Shown here: positions 1 through 10,244 of the stretch, piece by piece
How positions within the stretch are numbered: position 1 is the stretch's first letter
How the letters are laid out: each line of letters begins with the position of its first letter
Notes under the pieces: model-generated
Databases searched by the model: none
What the model saw: the letters and a program-made list of their open reading frames with translations, nothing else
What the model was told of the DNA's origin: nothing
Assembly: GCA_024644535.1 (NCBI GenBank)
Contig: JAHEKX010000003.1
Location: forward strand, 1-64,000
Reading direction: 5' to 3'
DNA from: Gammaproteobacteria bacterium
GTDB taxonomy: Bacteria > Pseudomonadota > Gammaproteobacteria > Pseudomonadales > Halieaceae
DNA: 64,000 bases
Position numbers and translations under genes: made by a program

Positions 1-287
1 TCAGTTAAAGCTGAACTATCGAACTCGAAGTAAACTAGGCTACCAGCCATACGTGCGTCATCCTGCAAACGACGCATTTCTGCTTCGGCTTCGGCTTCAG
101 CGCGCGCTTTAGCGGCTTTCGCTGCTTCCGCGGCCGCTGCGTCGGCTTCAGCTTGAGCAGCCGCTTCAGCTGCTGCTTGAGCAGCCGCTGCTTCTTGCTC
201 TCTGGTGTCGTTACCAGCACACGCGGTCAAAAATACGCTTAAAAAAGCGATGGTCACTAACTGGCGAAATTGCGGAAGCTGTTTCAT
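1..287 (-). CDS. pal: Peptidoglycan-associated lipoprotein Pal (partial, C-terminus outside window)
   Basis: Outer-membrane lipoprotein of the Tol-Pal system, which ties the outer membrane to peptidoglycan and helps it constrict at division. Only the first 95 codons are inside the window. The start at 287 has the upstream purine run AAGGA. The protein opens with a lipoprotein signal peptide ending in the lipobox LTAC (Cys23), then an Ala/Glu-rich helical linker (about residues 31-75), and the window ends just after VYFEFDSSAL, the start of the OmpA-like peptidoglycan-binding domain. It follows tolB by 41 bases, as is normal for tol operons. The alanine-rich linker looks longer than that of E. 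coli Pal. Identity rests on lipobox, VYFEFD motif and position. Confidence 0.93.
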   Translation of the reverse strand, partial: MKQLPQFRQLVTIAFLSVFLTACAGNDTREQEAAAAQAAAEAAAQAEADAAAAEAAKAAKARAEAEAEAEMRRLQDDARMAGSLVYFEFDSSALT

Positions 288-328
288 ACGATTTTCCTTT
301 TCACGAAGGGGTTATTAATTCATTTAAA

Positions 329-1630
329 TCAGGGCGTTTTAGGCAAATAGGGTGACCAAGATGGCTCTCTTACCTCGCCGTCACGGGCTGGAAGATTAAA
401 CCGCGCACCACCGTCTACCGAGACCGCTGCTAATATACCACGCCCCGCTTGTTTCGTAGCATAGAGTACCATAGACCCATTGGGGGCGATACTCGGACTC
501 TCGTCTAAATCAGTAGAAGTTAAGGCTGTGAGTCGTCTCGTTTCTAGATCTAGAACTGCAATTTTATAATCGCCATCTTGCTGATGCACTAAGACCACAT
601 TTCGGCCGTCCTGCGCCACGCGCGCACGCGCGTTGTAGCTGCCCTCGTAAGTCACACGATCGGTCAATCCGGTGACAAAATCATAGCGATAAATTTGAGG
701 GCGCCCCGGGCGGTCAGACGTAAATAACAGTGACTTACCATCAGGCATCCACGTGGGCTCCGTATCAATGTCGTAGTGCCGGGTAATACGCTCAAGTGCG
801 TAGGTTTCTAAGTCCAGCACGTAGATATCGGGATTGCCATCTTTCGATAACACCATCGCCATGCGCCTGCCATCAGGTGACCAACTGGGTGAGCCATTAA
901 GCCCTCTGAATGCGGTGAGCTGCTCACGTGATCCGGTTTGAAGATTTTGCCGAAAAATAGCGGGGCGCGAAGTTTCAAAAGACACATAAGCAATTTCCGT
1001 GGCGTCTGGCGACCAAGTGGGAGCCAATATTGGCTCACGCGAGGCTAATAAGACCCGCGGGCGGGCCCCATCAGCATCAGCCAAAGTCAGCTCGTAATAG
1101 TCTTTCTCTCCCGGCACGGGGGTTACCGCAACATACAAAAGCTTAGTAGCAAAAGCGCCAGGTATACCCGTAAGTGCTGTGTATACACGGTCCGCGATAC
1201 GGTGCGCCAGAGTTCGCACCTCGCCCTCAACCGCTTGCTCTGTGCCTTGAATGACCAAGGTTTGCTTGGTGACATCGTAAAGGGCAAAGTCGGCTGTCAG
1301 TGTTTGCTCTCCGGTCAATCGCCCTATTAACAAGTATTGTGCGTTCACCATGCGCCAATCGCGAAAAAAAATGTCCTCGTCGCGCGAGGGAGTACCCAGC
1401 ATATTATCGCGAGCCACCGGCGCAAATTGCCCGCTGCGGTACAGATCGTTTTGAATCACGTAAGCCACGTCCTCGGGAGCCAAACCGGGGCCTTCCCAAG
1501 CAAAAGGCGATACTGCAATTACCGTAGGATTATCAATGCCCTGGGTAATTTCGATGACCAACTCAGCGCGTGCCACCGAACTCAATAAGGTGACGACTAA
1601 GATACCTACTGACAAAAAATACGCCTTCAT
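329..1630 (-). CDS. tolB: Tol-Pal system periplasmic protein TolB
   Basis: Periplasmic beta-propeller that links TolA in the inner membrane with Pal in the outer membrane. The 433-residue product has the family's usual length, a Sec signal peptide ending near ARA-EL, an N-terminal domain of about 120 residues, and then repeated propeller blades with SWSPDG, TWMPDG and SWSP signatures. The start codon overlaps the tolA stop by one base (TAATG), which indicates translational coupling, and pal follows. Nothing unusual is seen in the sequence. Confidence 0.97.
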   Translation of the reverse strand: MKAYFLSVGILVVTLLSSVARAELVIEITQGIDNPTVIAVSPFAWEGPGLAPEDVAYVIQNDLYRSGQFAPVARDNMLGTPSRDEDIFFRDWRMVNAQYLLIGRLTGEQTLTADFALYDVTKQTLVIQGTEQAVEGEVRTLAHRIADRVYTALTGIPGAFATKLLYVAVTPVPGEKDYYELTLADADGARPRVLLASREPILAPTWSPDATEIAYVSFETSRPAIFRQNLQTGSREQLTAFRGLNGSPSWSPDGRRMAMVLSKDGNPDIYVLDLETYALERITRHYDIDTEPTWMPDGKSLLFTSDRPGRPQIYRYDFVTGLTDRVTYEGSYNARARVAQDGRNVVLVHQQDGDYKIAVLDLETRRLTALTSTDLDESPSIAPNGSMVLYATKQAGRGILAAVSVDGGARFNLPARDGEVREPSWSPYLPKTP

Positions 1631-2379
1631 TAATATCGTAAATCCTCTGGCTTAAACAATAATTTAAAACGTCGAAACGTCTTTTCGAATTCCCTGGGCG
1701 GCAGCTTCTGCAATTCAGGAAACCTAGCCGCTTTTTCAACCGCATTAACCGCCGAACGGTCAAAGGCCGGATCGCCGCTGCTTTGCACGACCGTCACACC
1801 CACGATGTCGCCTGTGGGTATTAACTGCAACTGTAAGACGGTTTGCATACCGTTGCGAGCGCTTGGAGGGCGCGACCAATAGTTCACTACGGTTTGCCGG
1901 ATCAGCGCCGTGAAACTGGCGGTCAGATCTTGTTCCGACGACTCACCATCGGCCGCGAGACTCTGGTCGATATTGGTTTTGGTCAACTGCGCAAGCTCTT
2001 CCGCCGTGAACCGCCGAGCGGAGTTATCAGTTTTGGGCTTCATGCTTGGCGTAACTGTATCCGCAGGCATCACCGGCTTGGCAGCACTAACCTTGGTCTC
2101 TATGGGCTTGGTGTTGATTTGCTGCGACTGCTGATTCAATTCCTGCGTCGACGGTCGATTGGGAATGACATCGGTAATTGAACGCTTAGTCTTAGACTTT
2201 GGAATAGACGCCTGGTCCACAAGTTTCGCTTTGATCACTTGCGTAGGCTTGACCGTTTCGAAGTACTCAGGGATGACCGAATTCCAATTGATCAGCAGCA
2301 TCAGCAGGCCCAAACCATGTATCACAACGGTGACCGTGACCGGCACCAAGCCATCGACCAGGGTATACCACCAGCGCAT
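1630..2379 (-). CDS. tolA: Cell envelope integrity protein TolA (short form)
   Basis: Inner-membrane protein that carries force from the TolQR motor to TolB/Pal. I place the start at 2379 (MRWWYTLVDG), which overlaps the tolR stop by one base; a longer open frame to 2484 would run through tolR and gives an implausible N-terminus. The 249-residue product has one membrane segment at about residues 10-31, a Lys/Gln/Ser/Thr-rich linker, and a C-terminal TonB-like domain (IRQTVVNYWSRPP through RRFKLLF). It is much shorter than E. coli TolA (421 residues) and lacks the long Ala/Lys/Glu helical domain II. The E. coli length is from general knowledge. Confidence 0.92.
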   Translation of the reverse strand: MRWWYTLVDGLVPVTVTVVIHGLGLLMLLINWNSVIPEYFETVKPTQVIKAKLVDQASIPKSKTKRSITDVIPNRPSTQELNQQSQQINTKPIETKVSAAKPVMPADTVTPSMKPKTDNSARRFTAEELAQLTKTNIDQSLAADGESSEQDLTASFTALIRQTVVNYWSRPPSARNGMQTVLQLQLIPTGDIVGVTVVQSSGDPAFDRSAVNAVEKAARFPELQKLPPREFEKTFRRFKLLFKPEDLRY

Positions 2380-2798
2380 CACTCGGGCGACTCCGTGACT
2401 AAGCCCACATTGGCAGCGCCAGAGGTCTGCAGAGCCACCATCAAGGATACGACTTGGCCATAGGGCACAGCTTGATCGCCCCACACTAGGACCGGCTTGT
2501 TGGGGTTTGCCCGCAGTACAGCCCCAACACGACGCTGCAGAGTTTCTAAGGTAATGGCCGCCGACTCATCGCCGCCTACGTTTAAATACAACTCGCCATT
2601 TGCTTTTATCGACGCAATTAAGGGCTCGCTGTCATCGCTATCAACGGCTTGCGCCTCGGCTTTGGGCAATTCGACCTCGACACCCTGCATCAATAGCGGA
2701 GCCGTCACCATAAAAATGATCAGCAGCACCAGCATCACATCGATATAGGGAACCACATTGATCTCGGCTACCGGACGTAAGCGCTTGCGCCCTGCCAT
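2379..2798 (-). CDS. tolR: Tol-Pal system protein TolR
   Basis: Inner-membrane subunit of the proton-driven TolQR motor, of the ExbD family. The 139 residues contain the single N-terminal membrane segment with the motif PYIDVMLVLLIIF; Asp20 corresponds to the essential membrane aspartate (Asp23 in E. coli). The C-terminal part is the periplasmic domain. The gene lies one base after tolQ and overlaps tolA, inside the expected QRAB order. Confidence 0.97.
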   Translation of the reverse strand: MAGRKRLRPVAEINVVPYIDVMLVLLIIFMVTAPLLMQGVEVELPKAEAQAVDSDDSEPLIASIKANGELYLNVGGDESAAITLETLQRRVGAVLRANPNKPVLVWGDQAVPYGQVVSLMVALQTSGAANVGLVTESPE

Positions 2799-2799
2799 A

Positions 2800-3510
2800 T
2801 TATCCTTGCTCCTGCTGACGCTGCTTTAAGGCATAGGCTTGTCGATACAGTAAACCTGAAAACTCGTCGGTAAAGGTATCGTACCGGTTAACAAATACAT
2901 CCACCCTCGCCGTGTAGCGGTTGTAGGCAAGCACCGCCGGAATAGCAGCAAACAAACCCATGGCGGTAGCCACTAGGGCTTCAGAAATACCCGGCGCCAC
3001 GGTCGCAAGCGTTGCCTGCGAGCTGCTCGCCAAACCTCTGAACGCATGCATAATGCCCCAAACTGTTCCAAACAAACCGATATAAGGGCTCGTAGATCCC
3101 ACCGAAGCCAAGAAGGGTAAACTTTGCTCGAGGCGCTCTTCCTCTCGCAACATCGCCACTCGCATAGCGCGTCGCGCACCCTCTAAAATAGCATCGGCAT
3201 CCATTTCGGGTTGCTGCGCCAAACGCGAAAACTCTTTAAAACCAGCGCGAAAAAGGCTTTCCATGCCCAGAATGAGCTCGCCATTCGCCGCGCGTTCCGA
3301 GCCGTCTTTGTACAGGGACGACAAGTCTGAACCAGACCAGAAGGCATCTTCAAATTCCAACATCGCAGACTTAGCTCGCTGAAAATAGAGCCCGCGCTTA
3401 ACAATCATAAACCAAGAGGTTAGCGACGCTAACAACAGTATGGCCATGACCGCCTGCACCGTAATACTGGCGTCTAGCACCAAATCCAACAAACTTAACT
3501 GGTCTTCCAA
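2800..3510 (-). CDS. tolQ: Tol-Pal system proton channel protein TolQ
   Basis: MotA/ExbB-family subunit that forms the proton channel with TolR and drives TolA. The 236-residue protein shows three hydrophobic segments: near residues 13-36, about 135-160 (containing GLFGTVWGIMHAF, typical of this family) and about 170-195. It lies three bases after ybgC and one base before tolR, so it is part of one transcription unit. Confidence 0.97.
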   Translation of the reverse strand: MEDQLSLLDLVLDASITVQAVMAILLLASLTSWFMIVKRGLYFQRAKSAMLEFEDAFWSGSDLSSLYKDGSERAANGELILGMESLFRAGFKEFSRLAQQPEMDADAILEGARRAMRVAMLREEERLEQSLPFLASVGSTSPYIGLFGTVWGIMHAFRGLASSSQATLATVAPGISEALVATAMGLFAAIPAVLAYNRYTARVDVFVNRYDTFTDEFSGLLYRQAYALKQRQQEQG

Positions 3511-3513
3511 GAA

Positions 3514-3924
3514 TTAGCCTCCATTGATGGCGTTTGACAGCGCATCACGCATGGCTGCGGGTATACGCACTGGGGTTGCAGAAATTCGACTAACACACGC
3601 ACATTCGACAAGCGCATCTGCCAAGAGTTCATCGTTTCTATGGACCGACTGGCGCACAACAAATCGAGCACCTTTTACCAAAGTTGGCTCAGCAACAACG
3701 CGTAACTCATCATCTAAAACAGCACTGGTGACGTAGCGAATTTTGACATCGCGAACGACAAACATAATGCCATCGTTAAAAATGCCATCTTTGCCAAAGC
3801 CAAGCGAACGCATGAATTCGGTGCGGGCACGCTCCATGAACTTGAGGTAATTAACGTAGTAAACAATACCGCCAGCATCGGTGTCTTCGATGTACACTCT
3901 AACAGGCACCGAAAACGGATTCAT
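3514..3924 (-). CDS. ybgC: Tol-Pal associated acyl-CoA thioesterase YbgC
   Basis: Hot-dog-fold thioesterase that hydrolyses acyl-CoA substrates in the cytoplasm; its exact role in the Tol operon is not settled for the family. The 136-residue protein has the family signature [17 protein letters not shown] near the N-terminus, with Asp16 as the likely catalytic residue, followed by ERARTEF. Its start overlaps the ruvB stop by four bases (ATGA), and tolQ follows after three bases. Confidence 0.95.
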   Translation of the reverse strand: MNPFSVPVRVYIEDTDAGGIVYYVNYLKFMERARTEFMRSLGFGKDGIFNDGIMFVVRDVKIRYVTSAVLDDELRVVAEPTLVKGARFVVRQSVHRNDELLADALVECACVSRISATPVRIPAAMRDALSNAINGG

Positions 3925-4973
3925 TCTGGGGCTCCGTCAATTGGCAGCTCACTCTGGGGGCTTAAGGCACCTTTGACATCCAAACCGAAATGCAAATAAG
4001 CATTGCGCGTAACCATACGCCCTCTTGGCGTTCGCATCATGTAACCCTGCTGAATCAGATAGGGTTCGATAACATCTTCGATGGTGCCACGCTCTTCAGA
4101 AATGGCCGCAGCCAAACTTTCGACACCAACGGGGCCGCCGTCGAACTTCTCGATCATCGCCAGCAACAAACGACGATCTAGATGATCAAATCCTTGCACA
4201 TCGACGTTCAACATATCTAAGGCCCGATCGGCAATTGCCTGAGTGACCACGCCATCACCTTTGACTTCGGCAAAATCTCTGACACGACGCAACAAACGAT
4301 TGGCGATACGCGGGGTGCCCCGTGAGCGGCGAGCCACTTCGACCGCGCCACTCTCGTCCATATCCACCCCCATTATCTTGGCTGATCGCGACACGATCGT
4401 TGCCAAGTCTGCCACGTTATAGAATTCCAAACGTTGCACAATGCCGAATCGATCACGCAAAGGCGAGGTTAACAGCCCCGCACGCGTGGTCGCCCCTACT
4501 AGGGTAAAGGGCGGCAAATCCAACTTAATTGAGCGAGCAGCCGGCCCCTCACCAATCATGATATCGAGCTGATAATCCTCCATCGCCGGATAAAGTACCT
4601 CCTCAACGAATGGACTTAAGCGATGAATTTCATCAATGAACAGAACATCGCCAGGCTCTAAGTTGGTCATCAATGCGGCGATGTCGCCGGCCTTATCTAG
4701 CACCGGTCCTGAGGTGGTTTTTAGCGAAACACCCATTTCGTTGGCAATAATCGATGCCAATGTGGTTTTACCCAAACCCGGGGGGCCAAATATCAAAGTG
4801 TGATCTAAAGGCTCGCCACGTCCTTTTGCCGCCGACAAAAAAATGTCCATTTGCTCTTTAACGGCAGACTGGCCAATGTAGTCGGCTAACGATTTCGGAC
4901 GTATCGCGCGGTCAATGACCTCTTCGCCACGACCTTCTGCCTGTGGAGCAATAAGCCTGTCTGTTTCTATCAC
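3921..4973 (-). CDS. ruvB: Holliday junction branch migration helicase RuvB
   Basis: AAA+ hexameric motor that drives branch migration of Holliday junctions together with RuvA. The 350-residue protein has a Walker A motif GPPGLGKT at residues 63-70, a Walker B motif [10 protein letters not shown] near 110-120, the sensor segment LVGATTRAG, and a C-terminal winged helix containing RTPRGR. The length is typical. It follows ruvA by 16 bases and overlaps ybgC by four bases. Confidence 0.98.
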   Translation of the reverse strand: MIETDRLIAPQAEGRGEEVIDRAIRPKSLADYIGQSAVKEQMDIFLSAAKGRGEPLDHTLIFGPPGLGKTTLASIIANEMGVSLKTTSGPVLDKAGDIAALMTNLEPGDVLFIDEIHRLSPFVEEVLYPAMEDYQLDIMIGEGPAARSIKLDLPPFTLVGATTRAGLLTSPLRDRFGIVQRLEFYNVADLATIVSRSAKIMGVDMDESGAVEVARRSRGTPRIANRLLRRVRDFAEVKGDGVVTQAIADRALDMLNVDVQGFDHLDRRLLLAMIEKFDGGPVGVESLAAAISEERGTIEDVIEPYLIQQGYMMRTPRGRMVTRNAYLHFGLDVKGALSPQSELPIDGAPE

Positions 4974-4989
4974 CGAATTACCCCTTCAC

Positions 4990-5607
4990 TCATTTAGACA
5001 CAGTCGAGCGCAATGCAAGGCGAATTAGGGTCTCGCTGTCAAGATCCTGGTCACCGGCAACAGACTGCACCAAGCGGCTAGCTTCTTGAGGCTTGTAACC
5101 CAAAGTAACCAAGGCACTTTCAGCATCGGCAACAGGATCACGCACGGCGTTAATACTGACAGCGCCGCCTCCCTCTTCGCCCTGAGGAGACAACTGGCTC
5201 AACCAATCGCCCAAACGATCACGCATTTCTACAATTAGTCGTTCGGCAGTTTTTTTGCCAACTCCCGGCAAAGCAACTAATGCACTCACATCATTGCGAC
5301 CAACACAACGAGCAAATGCCACCGCGTCCATACCCGACAAAATAGCCAACGCCAGTTTGGGTCCAACCCCATTTACCTTAACAAGTTGCCGAAACAACTG
5401 CCGATCCGTCTCTTCAACAAAACCATACAAAAGCTGCGCGTCTTCACGAACCACAAAATGCGTCAAAATTAAGACGTCTTCGCCCAGCGCCGGCAACTGA
5501 AACAAGGTGGTCATTGGCACTTGAATTTCATAACCTACGCCAGCCGCCTCGACCACAACATCGGGCGGTTGCTTAACTATTAATCGGCCGCGAATACTGC
5601 CTATCAC
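4990..5607 (-). CDS. ruvA: Holliday junction branch migration complex subunit RuvA
   Basis: Tetrameric protein that binds four-way DNA junctions and loads RuvB. The 205 residues show the N-terminal OB fold (MIGSIRGRL), two helix-hairpin-helix segments ([13 protein letters not shown] and [16 protein letters not shown]), a flexible acidic linker and the C-terminal domain III ([13 protein letters not shown]) that contacts RuvB. It lies nine bases after ruvC. Confidence 0.97.
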   Translation of the reverse strand: MIGSIRGRLIVKQPPDVVVEAAGVGYEIQVPMTTLFQLPALGEDVLILTHFVVREDAQLLYGFVEETDRQLFRQLVKVNGVGPKLALAILSGMDAVAFARCVGRNDVSALVALPGVGKKTAERLIVEMRDRLGDWLSQLSPQGEEGGGAVSINAVRDPVADAESALVTLGYKPQEASRLVQSVAGDQDLDSETLIRLALRSTVSK

Positions 5608-5616
5608 TGTAACTCC

Positions 5617-6135
5617 TTAACGCAAGCGTTTGCGTGCAACAGACGTTGCACCGGCTATGTGAATCATACTGGATTGTGTGTGCGCATGACACAGTGCTGC
5701 CGCAAGTGCATCAGCCGCATCTTCAGCCGGCAAACCCGGAAGCGACAGCAGACGTTTTACCATGTGCTGTACTTGGACTTTATCTGCCCCACCTGACCCC
5801 ACAACCGACTGCTTAATTTGTCGTGCCGAGTACTCGTTTACGCTCATGCCGCGGGTTACGCAAGCAACAATAGCGGCTCCACGCGCATGGCCTAATTTCA
5901 GAGCGGCGTCAGCGCTACGCGCTAAAAACACCTGCTCAATAGACAGCTCAGAGGGGCTGTAGCACTGAACTAACTCTTCCAAAGACTCGGACAATACTTT
6001 AAGCCTAGCGGGAATGGCTTTATCGACCAAGCGTATCACACCGCTGGTGATATATTTTGACTTCCCTTGATTGAATTCGATGATGCCAAAGCCCGTTTTT
6101 CTTGAGCCCGGATCAATGCCTAATATGATTGCCAT
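5617..6135 (-). CDS. ruvC: Crossover junction endodeoxyribonuclease RuvC
   Basis: Dimeric nuclease that resolves Holliday junctions. The 172-residue protein has the RNase H-like fold signature GIDPGSRKTGFG with catalytic Asp8, the SIEQVFLA segment carrying the catalytic glutamate, and EDAADALAAALCH near the C-terminus with the last acidic pair. ruvA follows after nine bases. In Pseudomonas and E. coli yebC sits between aspS and ruvC; here only 82 bases separate them, so yebC is absent from this position. Confidence 0.97.
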   Translation of the reverse strand: MAIILGIDPGSRKTGFGIIEFNQGKSKYITSGVIRLVDKAIPARLKVLSESLEELVQCYSPSELSIEQVFLARSADAALKLGHARGAAIVACVTRGMSVNEYSARQIKQSVVGSGGADKVQVQHMVKRLLSLPGLPAEDAADALAAALCHAHTQSSMIHIAGATSVARKRLR

Positions 6136-6192
6136 AAGCGCACCTGAACGTATGCGCTTATTAGATCACATCTTGATAAGATTCACAGCGTG

Positions 6193-6212
6193 CGCGCCAA
6201 TTTCTTGGCGCG
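6193..6212 (-). terminator. GAAA-tetraloop hairpin after aspS
   Basis: Read on the minus strand, five bases after the aspS stop, CGCGCCAA-GAAA-TTGGCGCG forms a perfect 8-bp stem capped by a GNRA-type tetraloop. There is no T-run after it, so it is not a standard intrinsic terminator. It may mark a processed or stabilised 3' end between aspS and ruvC. Confidence 0.4.
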
Positions 6213-6217
6213 ACATA

Positions 6218-7996
6218 CTACTCGCCAGATTGCGCCTTTTGTTCGCGTAGGCGAATATTCAACTCGCGCAGCGCCTTGGCATCCACAGTTCCAGGAGCAT
6301 TGGTCATAACACAGGCAGCACTTTGCGTTTTCGGGAAGGCGATAACGTCACGGATAGACTGAGCTCCCGTCATCAACATCACCAAACGATCCAAACCAAA
6401 GGCCAAACCACCATGCGGTGGCGCACCGAATTTCAGCGCCTGCAACAAGAAACCAAATTTCTCTTCGGCCTCTTCGGCCTCGATGCCCAGCACCCTAAAC
6501 ACCGCACGTTGCATTGCCTGGTCGTGGATGCGAATACTGCCACCGCCCAGTTCGGTACCGTTCAAGACCATATCGTAGGCGCGACTTAGGGCTTGCCCAG
6601 GATTAGCCTCTAACTCTTCGGGCGTGCACGACGGAGAGGTAAACGGATGGTGCAAAGCCGTCCACGAACCGTCGCCTGCCTTTTCAAACATTGGAAAATC
6701 CACCACCCACAGTGGTGCCCAACCAGCGGCAACAGCACCCATGTCGTGACCAACTTTAATGCGCAACGCGCCCATCGATTCTTCAACCATCTGACGCTTG
6801 CCTGCACCGAAGAACACGATATCGCCATCTTTAGCGCCGATACGTTCCATTAGACTCATAACGATTTCGTCAGGCATGAACTTCAAGATCGGGGACTGCA
6901 GACCGGCAACACCATCGGCCAACTGGTTAACCTTGACCCAGGCCAGACCTTTCGCGCCATAAATACCCACGTAATCGGTGTAATCGTCGATAGCTTTACG
7001 ACTGAGCTGTGCTCCACCATCAATTTTCAGCGCCGCTACACGACCTTCCGGATCGTCAGCAGGGGCTCTGAAGACTTTAAAATCGACCTGCTGCATTAAA
7101 TCGTCAACCGAGACCAGTTCGTAGGGAATGCGCAAATCAGGCTTGTCGGAACCAAAGCGCTCCATCGCGTCAGCATAGGTCATGCGCGGGAAATCGCCCA
7201 GATCTGCACCCAAGACCGAACTGAACAGTTCGCGAATCATGGTTTCGGTAATACTCATGATATCGGCCTCGTCAATAAATGAAGCCTCGATATCTATTTG
7301 CGTGAATTCGGGCTGACGATCGGCGCGCAGGTCTTCATCACGGAAACACTTAGCAATTTGGTAATAACGATCAAAGCCCGACACCATCAAGAGTTGCTTA
7401 AACAATTGCGGCGACTGCGGTAGTGCAAAGAACTGCCCGGGGTGGGTACGACTGGGCACCAAGTAGTCACGCGCACCCTCGGGGGTGGCGCGCGTCAGAA
7501 TGGGCGTTTCGATATCTAGAAACCCCTGCTCTTCAAGTGAGGCACGAACGGCGCTGGTGATTTTAGAGCGCAACACCAAACGCTGCTGCATCTCGGTACG
7601 GCGTAAATCCATGTAACGGTAATGCAAGCGCACTTCTTCCGACACCGACGTGTGTTCATCGAGTTGAAATGGTGGTGTCTCGGCTTGGTTTAGTATGACC
7701 AACTCTTTGCCCAACACTTCGATCTGGCCGGTTACCATACTGGGATTGACCGTAGCGTCTGCACGGACCCGCACCCGCCCGGTAATCTTCAAGACATACT
7801 CACTTCGCACCCGATCCGCCAAAGCAAAAGCCTCGACTGTATCGGGGTCAAACACCACCTGCACAATACCTGCGCGGTCGCGTACGTCTAAGAAAATAAC
7901 ACCACCGTGGTCGCGGCGACGATCCACCCATCCACACAATGTCACGGTTTGGTCGATGTGTTCGCTTCTTAAAACGCCACATAAATGACTGCGCAT
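6218..7996 (-). CDS. aspS: Aspartate--tRNA ligase
   Basis: Class II aminoacyl-tRNA synthetase charging tRNA with aspartate. The 592-residue protein has an N-terminal OB-fold anticodon domain ([13 protein letters not shown]), class II motif 2 ([19 protein letters not shown]), a bacterial GAD insertion domain in the middle, and motif 3 ([13 protein letters not shown]) near the C-terminus. The length fits bacterial AspRS. Whether it is discriminating or also charges tRNA-Asn is not decided here. fmdB lies 61 bases upstream on the same strand, a common pairing. Confidence 0.98.
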   Translation of the reverse strand: MRSHLCGVLRSEHIDQTVTLCGWVDRRRDHGGVIFLDVRDRAGIVQVVFDPDTVEAFALADRVRSEYVLKITGRVRVRADATVNPSMVTGQIEVLGKELVILNQAETPPFQLDEHTSVSEEVRLHYRYMDLRRTEMQQRLVLRSKITSAVRASLEEQGFLDIETPILTRATPEGARDYLVPSRTHPGQFFALPQSPQLFKQLLMVSGFDRYYQIAKCFRDEDLRADRQPEFTQIDIEASFIDEADIMSITETMIRELFSSVLGADLGDFPRMTYADAMERFGSDKPDLRIPYELVSVDDLMQQVDFKVFRAPADDPEGRVAALKIDGGAQLSRKAIDDYTDYVGIYGAKGLAWVKVNQLADGVAGLQSPILKFMPDEIVMSLMERIGAKDGDIVFFGAGKRQMVEESMGALRIKVGHDMGAVAAGWAPLWVVDFPMFEKAGDGSWTALHHPFTSPSCTPEELEANPGQALSRAYDMVLNGTELGGGSIRIHDQAMQRAVFRVLGIEAEEAEEKFGFLLQALKFGAPPHGGLAFGLDRLVMLMTGAQSIRDVIAFPKTQSAACVMTNAPGTVDAKALRELNIRLREQKAQSGE

Positions 7997-8057
7997 ACTA
8001 ATTACCCATTACTGTGTTACTGAACGACCTTTGCCGCTCACAAAATACGCCTCTAGC

Positions 8058-8309
8058 TCAATCGCTACCCGATGAGCTTCCTGAGCTGGCGCTACTTGAA
8101 CTATCTCCAGCTAAATTCTTTTGGCCGCTTTTCTTAAAATCCGTTTCGTACCAACCGCCACCTTTCAAGCGAAAACCCGCTGCTGAAACCTTTTTCTTTA
8201 GCGTTTCCTTGCCACACTTCGGACATGAAGTTAAAGGCGCGTCGCTGATTTTTTGCAAAGCTTCGTGAGCAACTTCGCAAGCGCTGCACACATACTCATA
8301 AATCGGCAT
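8058..8309 (-). CDS. FmdB-family zinc-ribbon protein
   Basis: Small putative regulatory protein with a zinc ribbon; its molecular role is not established. The start at 8309 (MPIYEYVC) is chosen because the family begins this way and AGAGGA lies just upstream; a frame beginning 18 bases earlier is less likely. The 83 residues contain two CxxC pairs (Cys8/Cys11 and Cys29/Cys32) that should bind zinc, then GGGWYETDF and a Ser/Gly-rich tail. It precedes aspS as in many gammaproteobacteria. Confidence 0.9.
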   Translation of the reverse strand: MPIYEYVCSACEVAHEALQKISDAPLTSCPKCGKETLKKKVSAAGFRLKGGGWYETDFKKSGQKNLAGDSSSSASSGSSSGSD

Positions 8310-8402
8310 GAATAATCCTCTTCTCACGCATGATTAAGCCAAACCGAAAATTCGGCGCGAAATTCTAACCCACGAGCACCCTAAGTCCAAGCCGATAAGC
8401 CT

Positions 8403-8418
8403 ATTTACCTAAGTAAAT
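8403..8418. promoter_or_regulatory. Palindrome in the fmdB/proS divergent gap
   Basis: ATTTAC-CTAA-GTAAAT is a perfect 6-bp inverted repeat in the 197-bp gap between fmdB and proS. It could be an operator for either gene, but I recognise no regulator for it, and I see no convincing promoter pair nearby. Confidence 0.25.
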
Positions 8419-8506
8419 TGCCGTGTCTTGCCGATATGGGGCTGTACGCTGTGCATTGCAAGCCTTACACTTTCAGATTATTTCTTTATTAGGTCAGTAG
8501 ATCACT

Positions 8507-10222
8507 ATGCGCACCAGCCAAACCCTGATTTCCACTCTCAAAGAAACACCCGCGGACGCAGAAGTTATTAGCCACCGCTTAATGCTACGCGCCGGCATGA
8601 TCAAAAAACTGGCCTCGGGCTTATATACCTGGATGCCTTTGGGCCTGCGAGTGTTGCGCAAAGTCGAGCGTATCGTTCGCGAAGAAATGGATGCAGCCGG
8701 TGCAATTGAACTACTCATGCCGGTCGTTCAACCCGCCGAATTATGGCAGGAATCGGGCCGCTGGGCACAATATGGCCCCGAGCTTCTGCGCATACATGAT
8801 CGGCATACGCGCGAGTTTTGCCTGGGCCCTACCCACGAAGAAGTCATAACCGACATTGCCCGCAACGAGCTCTCGAGCTATAAACAACTACCGCTGAATT
8901 TCTACCAAATTCAAACCAAATTCCGAGATGAAATTCGACCTCGCTTCGGTGTAATGCGCGCCCGCGAATTCACAATGAAAGACGCCTACTCATTTCACAT
9001 TGACCAAGCCTCATTGGAAGAGACCTATTGGGTTATGCACCGTGCGTACAGCAATGTGTTCAACCGATTGGGCTTAATATACCGCCCGGTAGAGGCTGAC
9101 ACAGGCAGCATTGGCGGCAGCCATTCGCACGAATTCCACGTGCTCGCCGACTCAGGTGAGGACGACATCGCTTTCAGCAACGAAAGCGACTTTGCGGCCA
9201 ATGTCGAACTTGCAGAAGCCGTCGCCCCTGCCTTCGAACGACCAGCGCCCTGCCAAACAAAGATGGAGCTGCACACCCCCGGCGTCAAAACCATCGAAGA
9301 TCTAGCGGCCACACATGGCATCGGTCCATCACAAAGCGTCAAAACTCTCATTGTCGCGGGAGCCGAGGAAGGCGAGTGGATTGCGTTGGTCGTGCGTGGC
9401 GACCATCGCTTAAATGAAATCAAAGCAGAAAAATTGTCCCTGATAGCCTCGCCCTTACGAATGGCTGAAGAGCAAGATGCCATCAAAGTCTGTGGCGCCG
9501 GTTTTGGCTCGATTGGCCCTGTCGGCCTGACTATACCCATTGTGGTCGACCGAGCCGCTGCGGTGCTAGCAGATTTTGCCTGCGGTGCCAATAAATCCGA
9601 TTACCATCTGACTGGCGTTAATTGGGAGCGAGACGCCACGGCTGCCCACATCGCGGATTTGCGCGAAGTGGTCGAAGGCGACCCCAGTCCAGACGGAAAG
9701 GGCACTATCGAAATCAAGCGCGGCATTGAAGTCGGCCATATCTTTCAACTGGGGAAAAAATACTCCCAAGCCATGAACGCTCAAGTACTAGATGCCAATG
9801 GCAAAGCTCAGACCCTGTCAATGGGATGTTATGGCATTGGAATTAGCCGAATTGTGGCAGCCGCTATCGAGCAAAATCACGACGACAAAGGCATTATTTG
9901 GCCCGACGCAATGGCCCCCTATCAAATCGCTATCGTACCGTTGAACATGCAAAAATCGGAAGCGGTCGCCCAAGCCGCCGAAACACTTTATGCGCAACTC
10001 ACAGACGCGGGTATTGAGGTGCTACTTGACGACCGCAATGAACGCCCCGGCATAAAGTTTGCCGACATGGAGCTTATAGGTATTCCGCATCGCGTTGTGA
10101 TCGGCGACCGATCGCTCGCTGAAGGACAGCTGGAGTACAAGCACCGTTCGGCCACCGAATCCGAAGATATTGCTTTGGGCGACACGCTTACCTTGTTAAA
10201 AGGCAAGCTGGGTATTGGATAG
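8507..10222 (+). CDS. proS: Proline--tRNA ligase
   Basis: Class II synthetase charging tRNA with proline. The 571-residue length and the insertion between class II motifs 2 and 3 (about residues 225-400, a YbaK-like editing domain that clears Ala-tRNA-Pro) mark the bacterial type. Visible motifs are [28 protein letters not shown] and, near residue 440, [12 protein letters not shown]-terminal anticodon-binding domain follows. The start at 8507 (MRTSQTLI) fits the family. The LuxR-type gene begins 22 bases downstream. Confidence 0.98.
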   Translation: MRTSQTLISTLKETPADAEVISHRLMLRAGMIKKLASGLYTWMPLGLRVLRKVERIVREEMDAAGAIELLMPVVQPAELWQESGRWAQYGPELLRIHDRHTREFCLGPTHEEVITDIARNELSSYKQLPLNFYQIQTKFRDEIRPRFGVMRAREFTMKDAYSFHIDQASLEETYWVMHRAYSNVFNRLGLIYRPVEADTGSIGGSHSHEFHVLADSGEDDIAFSNESDFAANVELAEAVAPAFERPAPCQTKMELHTPGVKTIEDLAATHGIGPSQSVKTLIVAGAEEGEWIALVVRGDHRLNEIKAEKLSLIASPLRMAEEQDAIKVCGAGFGSIGPVGLTIPIVVDRAAAVLADFACGANKSDYHLTGVNWERDATAAHIADLREVVEGDPSPDGKGTIEIKRGIEVGHIFQLGKKYSQAMNAQVLDANGKAQTLSMGCYGIGISRIVAAAIEQNHDDKGIIWPDAMAPYQIAIVPLNMQKSEAVAQAAETLYAQLTDAGIEVLLDDRNERPGIKFADMELIGIPHRVVIGDRSLAEGQLEYKHRSATESEDIALGDTLTLLKGKLGIG

Positions 10223-10244
10223 AACATTCACTTTGGGAGAGCGC

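Noticed and set aside
2379-2484. N-terminal extension of tolA to 2484
   Set aside because: Overlaps tolR by about 100 bases and reads as a shadow; the ATG at 2379 gives a normal membrane anchor and the usual TGATG coupling.
9025-9591. 188-codon minus-strand open frame
   Set aside because: Lies opposite proS, in step with its codon pattern, with no recognisable protein features. A coding shadow.
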